A DNA stretch of 18,061 bases from DATJFH01 sp035495815 (GTDB lineage: Bacteria; Acidobacteriota; Terriglobia; Bryobacterales; Bryobacteraceae). The stretch covers positions 1-18,061 of the forward strand of contig DATJFH010000230.1 of the NCBI GenBank assembly GCA_035495815.1, in the 5' to 3' direction. Position numbers and translations under genes: made by a program. This document shows, piece by piece, positions 6,823 through 12,085 of this stretch. A model generated the notes under the pieces. It ran no database searches. It saw nothing but the letters and a program-made list of their open reading frames with translations, and had not been told where the DNA came from. Position 1 is the first letter of the stretch; each line of letters opens with the position of its first letter.

Positions 6823-8005
6823 TGGTGACCGTCCCGTCCCTGTGCACCTTCCACAGCTTGATCCCGTTGTAGTGAAAGCCCGAATTCGTCCCGCGAACCG
6901 CGATCAGCGCTTCGCGCGAGGGTTGTACGTAGCCGGTCTCGTCGGTTGCCCGCGAAGCGATGAGCGCCTCCTCACCCTCCCAGCGCCAGGCCAGCCGGAA
7001 GCGCGTGAAGGCGATCGGAAGCCGCGGTTCCTGCAGCGCGGCCTCGACCCACGTCCGCCCGCCGTCGATGGTAATCTCCACCCGCTCGATTCTCCCCCGG
7101 CCGGACCAGGCCAGCCCCGTCAACTCGTACAAGCCGGGGCCCGACAGCGCCTGCCCGCCCGACGGAAACGTCACCACCGACTTCGCTTCCATCTGGAAGG
7201 TGAAGATGCGCGCCTTCCCGTCCGGCATCAGGTCCGTATACTTGGACGTCTCGTCCCGCGCCATGTAGGGCTGGCTCGTGACGCGCAGGCTGTGAAGCCA
7301 TTTCACGTTCGTGTTGCCCTCCCAGCCCGGAATGAGCAGGCGTAGTGGATATCCCTGGGAAGGACGCAGCGCCTCGCCGTTCTGTCCGTAGGCCACCAGG
7401 ACGTTGTCCTGCGCTTTCGACAGCGGGATGCTGCGCTGCATCCGGCACGCGTCGGCCCCTTCCGCGATGACCCACGAAGCGCCCGGGCGGACGCCTACTT
7501 CCGCCAGCAGAAGGGAGAGGGGCACCCCGGTCCATTCACTGCAGCTCGCCAGCCCGTAGCTGCGCTGTACATCGGGCGCGGTTTTCGCCGCCCACTCGCT
7601 GCCGCTGTTCCCACCGCATTCGAGCACCAGGATGCGCGAGACCGAGGGCAGCCGCTTGATCTCTTCCACGCTCAGCGACAGCGGCCGCTCCACCATCCCG
7701 TGGATGACCAGTTGATGTTTCGCCGGGTCGATCGCCGGCACACCGGCGTGATGCCGCTCGTAGTGCAGCGCCGAGGGCGTGAGGGTTCCGACCGAATCCT
7801 GGAGCGGCGAGAAACTGGAGCCCGTCTCTGGTGTCTTGCTCGGCCGCGTCCAGCGCGCCGATTTCTCGAATCCCGAGCGTTCCGTGTAGGGGCCGAGCGG
7901 CGTCCCCAACCGGCCGGGTGTATTCTCCGCGCGGAGCAACCCTCCGCTCAGCGCCGCGCCGAATTGCAGCAGGCGGCGCCGGGTAGCGCGTCTCGAGTCC
8001 TTCAT
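6809..8005 (-). CDS. soxC: SoxC-like molybdopterin sulfite/sulfane dehydrogenase
   Basis: A 398-residue periplasmic oxidoreductase of the sulfite oxidase family. The N-terminus has a Tat signal, TRRRLLQFGAALSGG (residues 8-22), consistent with export after cofactor insertion. The molybdenum-ligand cysteine is C130 in LECGGNSGSEW. The characteristic GYPLRLLIPGWEGN (218-231) and KWLHSLRV follow, then a C-terminal Mo-co dimerisation domain (about 255-385). SoxC with SoxD oxidises sulfane sulfur bound to SoxYZ; related enzymes oxidise sulfite. The start ATG at 8005 has GAGG about 8 bases upstream. The EVE gene lies 57 bases upstream on the same strand and soxD overlaps downstream. No soxXYZAB is in the window, so free sulfite or an unlinked Sox set may be the substrate source. 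Confidence 0.87.
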   Translation of the reverse strand: MKDSRRATRRRLLQFGAALSGGLLRAENTPGRLGTPLGPYTERSGFEKSARWTRPSKTPETGSSFSPLQDSVGTLTPSALHYERHHAGVPAIDPAKHQLVIHGMVERPLSLSVEEIKRLPSVSRILVLECGGNSGSEWAAKTAPDVQRSYGLASCSEWTGVPLSLLLAEVGVRPGASWVIAEGADACRMQRSIPLSKAQDNVLVAYGQNGEALRPSQGYPLRLLIPGWEGNTNVKWLHSLRVTSQPYMARDETSKYTDLMPDGKARIFTFQMEAKSVVTFPSGGQALSGPGLYELTGLAWSGRGRIERVEITIDGGRTWVEAALQEPRLPIAFTRFRLAWRWEGEEALIASRATDETGYVQPSREALIAVRGTNSGFHYNGIKLWKVHRDGTVTNVEV

Positions 8006-8023
8006 CGACAGAACCTCGCAGCG

Positions 8024-8029
8024 ATTCTA
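8024..8029 (-). promoter_or_regulatory. Candidate -10 box (TAGAAT) before soxC
   Basis: In the 57-base gap between the EVE gene and soxC the minus strand carries TAGTAGAAT. The TAGAAT hexamer ends 18 bases before the soxC ATG, and GAGG lies between. The -35 match is poor. soxCD may therefore have its own promoter or simply be read through from the EVE gene. Confidence 0.3.
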
Positions 8030-8062
8030 CTACAGCCCGGGTGGAAGTGGACCGCGCCCCGC

Positions 8063-8473
8063 TCAAATCTTCCCTTTCGGATACCGTTTCCGCATCCACT
8101 CGACGAAAGCCTTCGGGACCGTCATCGTCGACAGCCGGCTCTGCCGTACCAGCGCCCAATCGTCGAACAGGTGGCTCTCCTTGATTTCCCGCAGCGTCAC
8201 CGCCGGATCGAGGCGCGTCAGAAATTCCAGATCCACCACCGCCAGCTTGGGATTCTTCGCGTCCGGGCGCGGCTCGGACGCCACCCGCGCCAGTCCCATG
8301 ATCGCGGCTTCGCCCATGCTGTGGTAAATAAAAACTTTGTCGCCCGGGCGCATCTCGCGAATGGCGCGCAGGGCTTGCGGATTTCGAACCCCGTCCCAAA
8401 CCGTCCTGCCCTCCCGCTCCAGGTTCTCGATGGAGTAAGTTTCCGGATCCGTTTTTGCCAGAAAATAGTTCAT
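8063..8473 (-). CDS. EVE domain protein (PUA-like, modified-base-binding fold)
   Basis: A 136-residue single-domain protein of the EVE family (THYN1-like, PUA superfamily, related to YTH). Its start MNYFLAKTDPETYSI, the WDGVRNPQA stretch (26-34), the GDKVFIYHSMGE run (44-55) and RQSRLSTMTV (110-119) are diagnostic. The aromatic pocket of this fold binds modified bases in nucleic acid. The cellular role of stand-alone bacterial EVE proteins is not settled. Length is normal and no extra domain is fused. ATG 8473 is chosen because it matches the conserved family start. It is the first gene of a possible EVE-soxC-soxD run, although the link with sulfur oxidation is probably only positional. Confidence 0.88.
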   Translation of the reverse strand: MNYFLAKTDPETYSIENLEREGRTVWDGVRNPQALRAIREMRPGDKVFIYHSMGEAAIMGLARVASEPRPDAKNPKLAVVDLEFLTRLDPAVTLREIKESHLFDDWALVRQSRLSTMTVPKAFVEWMRKRYPKGKI

Positions 8474-8509
8474 GGGAAAATGCCTCGACAAACCAGCGTC
8501 AAACCCGAC

Positions 8510-8537
8510 ATTATATCTCCGAGTAGAACAAATCAAA
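8510..8537 (-). promoter_or_regulatory. Predicted sigma-70-like promoter for the EVE gene
   Basis: The minus strand has a perfect TATAAT (8515 down to 8510) with TTTGAT (8537 down to 8532) 16 bases upstream. The -10 lies 36 bases before the EVE ATG at 8473. The region is AT-richer than its surroundings, and a GAGG lies about 10 bases before the start. Confidence 0.5.
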
Positions 8538-8586
8538 GGACTTTTTAGGGGTACTATCCTTTCTATCCCAGGACCTTGTGGATATG

Positions 8587-8613
8587 GATCGGAAGACCGA
8601 TCTGCTGTACAAT
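8587..8613 (+). promoter_or_regulatory. Inverted repeat plus TACAAT box upstream of the export operon
   Basis: GATCGG (8587-8592), AAGA and CCGATC (8597-8602) form a perfect 6-bp inverted repeat. It is followed by a -10-like TACAAT at 8608-8613, which stands 7 bases before the ATG at 8621. The repeat occupies the place where the -35 and spacer would be, so it could be an operator. The spacing of the -10 suggests a leaderless transcript, and no Shine-Dalgarno is present. Confidence 0.4.
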
Positions 8614-8620
8614 AGACCCA

Positions 8621-9265
8621 ATGAATCGAAGTTGCGCCGCGGTACGGCTGGTCTGTTTTTCTGTCCTGGGATTGTGTCTTCTGGCCACGGCTCTCCAAGC
8701 CGCCAACAAAGAGAAGAAAGGCGCCAAATCCTCCGCCCAGACCGCGGGCGCCGCCAGTGCCACCGTTAGCACCCTCGATGTCAAAAACTTCGTGATCGGC
8801 CCCGAAGACGTCCTGATCGTGCGCGTCTGGCGGGATCCGGAAGTCAGCGGACAAGTCGTGGTCCGGCCGGACGGCAAGATCACTTTACAGTTGTTGGGAG
8901 AAATCCAGGCTGCCGGGCTGACCCCTGAAGGGCTCTCCCAGTCCATCTACGACGGTCTTTCCAAGCTGAAGAAGACCTTGGATAAGTCGGAAGTCACCGT
9001 AACCGTTACTACGGTCAACAGCCGGAAGTACTTCATTCAGGGTGAAGTCTACCGGGCGGGCCAGTTCCCCCTGCTTGTCCCCACCACGGTCCTCGAAGCT
9101 CTCGGCAACGCCGGTGGATTTAGAGAATTCGCCAATCAGAAGAAAATCGTGATCTTGCGCAAGGGCGGCGCGCGGTTCAATTTCAATTACAAGGAAGTCG
9201 TCGCCGGGAAGAAGCTCGAGCAGAACATTCTTTTGCAGCCGGGAGATCAGATCATTGTGCACTGA
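8621..9265 (+). CDS. Polysaccharide export protein (Wza/Poly_export family), short periplasmic form
   Basis: A 214-residue exported protein. The signal peptide is about residues 1-27 (hydrophobic core LVCFSVLGLCLLATA, cleavage near LQA-AN); Cys19 is preceded by Leu, so no proper lipobox is seen. A short Lys-rich linker leads into the Poly_export domain, whose FVIGPEDVLIVRVWRDPEVSG and VRPDGKITLQLLGEIQAAG stretches start at about residues 58 and 81. An SLBB-like part follows: FIQGEVYRAGQFPL, then LEALGNAGGF and QPGDQIIVH at the very end. It should form or gate the outer-membrane export path for an exopolysaccharide. It lacks the C-terminal membrane helix region of E. coli Wza, like other short XrtA-type export proteins. 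An upstream in-frame TTG at 8576 was rejected because it adds residues before a clear signal peptide. It leads the cassette with the chain-length protein and kinase. Confidence 0.88.
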   Translation: MNRSCAAVRLVCFSVLGLCLLATALQAANKEKKGAKSSAQTAGAASATVSTLDVKNFVIGPEDVLIVRVWRDPEVSGQVVVRPDGKITLQLLGEIQAAGLTPEGLSQSIYDGLSKLKKTLDKSEVTVTVTTVNSRKYFIQGEVYRAGQFPLLVPTTVLEALGNAGGFREFANQKKIVILRKGGARFNFNYKEVVAGKKLEQNILLQPGDQIIVH

Positions 9266-9323
9266 TCGCCCTCCCGTCCGCCGGAAGTGACCGATCGCAA
9301 TTAGCAGGGGTACAGAAGAAAGC

Positions 9324-11009
9324 ATGCAAGCGCAGCCGGATTACCTAAGTGTGCCGAGAAGGGCTCTCGATGTCGAAGATTACGTCGATATCTTACGCCG
9401 CCATTGGACCTGGATCGTCGGGCCTACCTTCGCCGGTCTGGTGATCTCCGTGGTCGTTGCGTTCCTCTGGCCGGATACCTACCTGTCATACGCGGTGATG
9501 CGCATCACGCCGTCCCAGGTCTCCGACCGCATCGTCCCCACCAACTTCAACCTCCACATGCAGGACCGCATGGCGACCATGCTGCAGGACGTCACCAGCC
9601 GCTCCAAGCTCATCGACATGATCAAGAAGTTCAACCTGTATCCCTCCGAACAGGCCAAGCGGCCGCTCGAGGATATCGTCGAGGACATGCGTCTTTCCGT
9701 GAAGATCGATCCCATCGAGTCCACCCGGTCCACCCAGCAGAAGTCCATCGGCTCCGCCTTCCGCATCGCGTTCCAGTATCAGAACCGCAACGACGCCCAG
9801 AAAGTGGTCCAGGAAATGGTCAACGCCTTCATGAGCCAGAACGTCATCGACCGGCGGGCCAAATCCAGAATCACCACCGAGTTTCTAAGCGAGGAAGTCA
9901 AAACCGCGAAAGCCAACCTGGACACCATCGAAAACGAGCTGATCGCGTTCAAGCAGCGCAACGCCGGCCGGCTGCCGGAGGAACTCCAGTCCAACCTGCA
10001 GATGCAGAACTCCTACCAGCAGCAGCTGAACGCCGTGCAGGAGGTTCTGAACCGCAACCAGCAGGACCGGATGATGCTCGAAACCAGCCTCCAGAACCTC
10101 AAGAGTCAGTTGAACACGGTCGAAGTGGCCGAAGTCGAAGCGGTGGCCAAGGGCAGGACAGAAGTCAAGAGCGAGCGCCTGGCCGAGGCTGAAAAAAGGG
10201 TTTCCGACGCCGAAAGCAGTCTGGCCGTGCTGCGCGAGCAGCTCCTGCCGGGCCATCCCGATTTGAAGAACGCCATCGCCCGCGTCGAAACCATCAAGCA
10301 GGAGCGTGACAAGGTGGCCGCCCAGGTTGCCGCCGAAGAGGAGAGAGCCGCACGCCGTGCGCCGGTTCAGACCGCGCCGGTCAAACGGGTCAATCCTCTC
10401 AACGCCAAAAACCGCGTTGAAATCGAATCGCAAATCAAAACCACCCAGGCCCGCATCCACGCGTTCGAGCTCGATTCCGAAGAGCGCGTGAAAATGCAGA
10501 AACAGATCTTCGACAACCTCCGGCAGATTTCCGACCGCATTCAAGCCAATCCCTCGACCCAGGGTGAGTACGCCCGTCTCACTCGCGATTACAACCTGGC
10601 CAAGGAGCGCTACGACCATCTCAGCGGCCAGAAAAGCTCCTCGGAAGTAGCCAATCGCCTCGAAGACCGCAGCGCGGGCGAAAATCTGGAAGTGCTGGAT
10701 CCGGCGTCTCTGCCGCAGAAGCCCTCCGAACCGAACCGGTGGATCATCGTCGGCGCCGGAACGGTTATCGGACTGGTGCTGGGCCTGTTCCTGGCGGGCG
10801 CGCAGGAAGTCAAGGACTCCACCATGAAGGGGCTCAAAGACGTCCGCGCTTACAGCAATCTGAATATTCTCAGCAGCATTCCGCTCCTCGAGAATGCGCT
10901 TCTGGTGCGCCGCAAGCGCCGGCTGACCTGGCTCGCTTGGTCCAGCGCGGTCATCGTAGGCGTGGTAGTGATGTCGGGTTCTGTTTACTATTATTTCTGG
11001 GGCCGTTGA
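9324..11009 (+). CDS. Wzz/GNVR polysaccharide chain-length (co-polymerase) protein
   Basis: A 561-residue inner-membrane protein that controls polymer length and couples the polymerase to export. A short cytoplasmic start (LDVEDYVDILRRHW) opens the Wzz domain, with TM1 at about 29-49. A long periplasmic part contains extended coiled coils (about 180-300 and 310-345, and another near 375-410) rich in Q, E and K. The GNVR region includes QGEYARLTRDYNLAKERYDHL (from 413), then a Pro-rich PSEPNR just before TM2 (about 473-492). A third hydrophobic helix (about 536-558) ends the protein with the aromatic YYYFWGR. Most relatives have only two transmembrane helices, so the third is notable. There is no kinase domain; that function is on the next gene, 22 bases downstream. 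The gap from the export gene is 58 bases. Confidence 0.88.
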   Translation: MQAQPDYLSVPRRALDVEDYVDILRRHWTWIVGPTFAGLVISVVVAFLWPDTYLSYAVMRITPSQVSDRIVPTNFNLHMQDRMATMLQDVTSRSKLIDMIKKFNLYPSEQAKRPLEDIVEDMRLSVKIDPIESTRSTQQKSIGSAFRIAFQYQNRNDAQKVVQEMVNAFMSQNVIDRRAKSRITTEFLSEEVKTAKANLDTIENELIAFKQRNAGRLPEELQSNLQMQNSYQQQLNAVQEVLNRNQQDRMMLETSLQNLKSQLNTVEVAEVEAVAKGRTEVKSERLAEAEKRVSDAESSLAVLREQLLPGHPDLKNAIARVETIKQERDKVAAQVAAEEERAARRAPVQTAPVKRVNPLNAKNRVEIESQIKTTQARIHAFELDSEERVKMQKQIFDNLRQISDRIQANPSTQGEYARLTRDYNLAKERYDHLSGQKSSSEVANRLEDRSAGENLEVLDPASLPQKPSEPNRWIIVGAGTVIGLVLGLFLAGAQEVKDSTMKGLKDVRAYSNLNILSSIPLLENALLVRRKRRLTWLAWSSAVIVGVVVMSGSVYYYFWGR

Positions 11010-11031
11010 TTCCCCAAAGGCGAATTGGATT

Positions 11032-11919
11032 ATGAGCCGAGTTCACGATGCATTGCGACGCGCCGGGCAGCTGCCCACCGGGGATTTGGCCGCCTCCGAG
11101 CCCCTTCCGCCACTCCCTCCTCCGGTGAAGGAGAACGGCGTTCATCGAAACGGCGCGGCCGCCCCCGCCGCGAGCGCGGTTTCCACTCTGAACCTGCCCG
11201 CCATCGTCGGCAATGTCGAGGAACATCCCTTCAACCCGGCGCCGGAATCCCACCTGATCGACTTGCACCGTCCCATGGAGACGCCCAGCGAAGAGTTCCG
11301 CAGCCTCCGCACCAAGCTCAACTATATGCAGACCCTGCAGTCCCTGCATACCGTGGTCGTCACCAGCGCCTCGCCCGCGGAAGGCAAATCCTTCACGGCC
11401 ATGAATCTCGCCCTGGCCGAATCGCATCTCGCCGACAATACCGTCCTCATCGCCGATTTCGACCTTCGCCGTCCCACGCTTCACAATCTTTTGCAGCTCG
11501 ACCGCAGCCCCGGAATCTCGGATTACCTGCTGGGCGAAGCCCCTCTCGAAAAAGTGATCAAACGGATCAGCGGCAGCAATCTCTACTTCATGCCGGCCGG
11601 CAAGCCCGTCAAAAATCCTCTCGAGCTGCTCAACCTGCGCGAAGTCAAGGTCCTGCTCGATGAGCTCCACACCGCCTTCAACTGGACCTTCTTCGACACC
11701 CCGCCCCTGCTGTTCTCCGCCGATGCCAACCTCATCGCTGCCATGACGGACGGTACGGTGCTGGTCGTCCGGATCGGATCCACCACCATCGACACCATCA
11801 CCCGCGCCGTGCAGTCGCTGAATGAGAACAACGTGCTCGGAGTCGTAGCCAACGGCGCCCGCGCCGGCGAGCTCTACAGCAAGTACACCTACTACTACTC
11901 GAAGAAAGAAGAAGCCTGA
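11032..11919 (+). CDS. CpsD/CapB-type P-loop tyrosine autokinase for exopolysaccharide synthesis
   Basis: A 295-residue cytoplasmic ATPase of the bacterial tyrosine kinase (BY-kinase) group. It begins with MSRVHDALRRAG, the start seen in XrtA-associated autokinases, followed by a variable Pro/Ala-rich linker to about residue 75. EEFRSLRTKL (88-97) precedes Walker A SASPAEGKS (112-120, fitting STxxPxxGKS). Walker A' is LIADFDLRRP (139-148), and Walker B is TFFDTPP (219-225). The tail has five tyrosines in YSKYTYYYS (282-290), a short autophosphorylation cluster. By cycling its phosphorylation it would control oligomerisation of the Wzz partner encoded just upstream. Walker A' has Phe143 within the acidic core where relatives usually have another small residue, but both Asp residues (142 and 144) are kept. 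Kinase and membrane partner are separate proteins, as in Gram-positive systems. Confidence 0.88.
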   Translation: MSRVHDALRRAGQLPTGDLAASEPLPPLPPPVKENGVHRNGAAAPAASAVSTLNLPAIVGNVEEHPFNPAPESHLIDLHRPMETPSEEFRSLRTKLNYMQTLQSLHTVVVTSASPAEGKSFTAMNLALAESHLADNTVLIADFDLRRPTLHNLLQLDRSPGISDYLLGEAPLEKVIKRISGSNLYFMPAGKPVKNPLELLNLREVKVLLDELHTAFNWTFFDTPPLLFSADANLIAAMTDGTVLVVRIGSTTIDTITRAVQSLNENNVLGVVANGARAGELYSKYTYYYSKKEEA

Positions 11920-12064
11920 TCCCGGTTGCCGCCCCGGCCCTCGATCGCCACACCCTGCGCCGCACGCCGCGCGCCGGCTGAAACGCTCCCCCTCTCCGCG
12001 CCACCATATCGTAGGGACCGACGCGCGGATTCACCGTGTGCGGGTCTTGGAGAACGCCGCCGGC

Positions 12065-12077
12065 TAGCTGTAAGCTA
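12065..12077 (+). promoter_or_regulatory. Short inverted repeat and TAAGCT box before the propeller-PHP gene
   Basis: TAGCT-GTA-AGCTA is a perfect 5-bp inverted repeat that ends 8 bases before the ATG at 12086. A TANNNT-type hexamer, TAAGCT (12071-12076), overlaps it and stands 9 bases before the start. No Shine-Dalgarno is visible. TTGGAG at 12047-12052 could serve as a weak -35 at 18-base spacing. The 166-base gap 11920-12085 holds no other gene or clear terminator. Confidence 0.28.
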
Positions 12078-12085
12078 TTAGCTAC

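Noticed and set aside
8576..8620. A TTG start 15 codons upstream for the export protein
   Set aside because: It would add residues before a standard signal peptide and place the start inside the probable promoter and inverted repeat.
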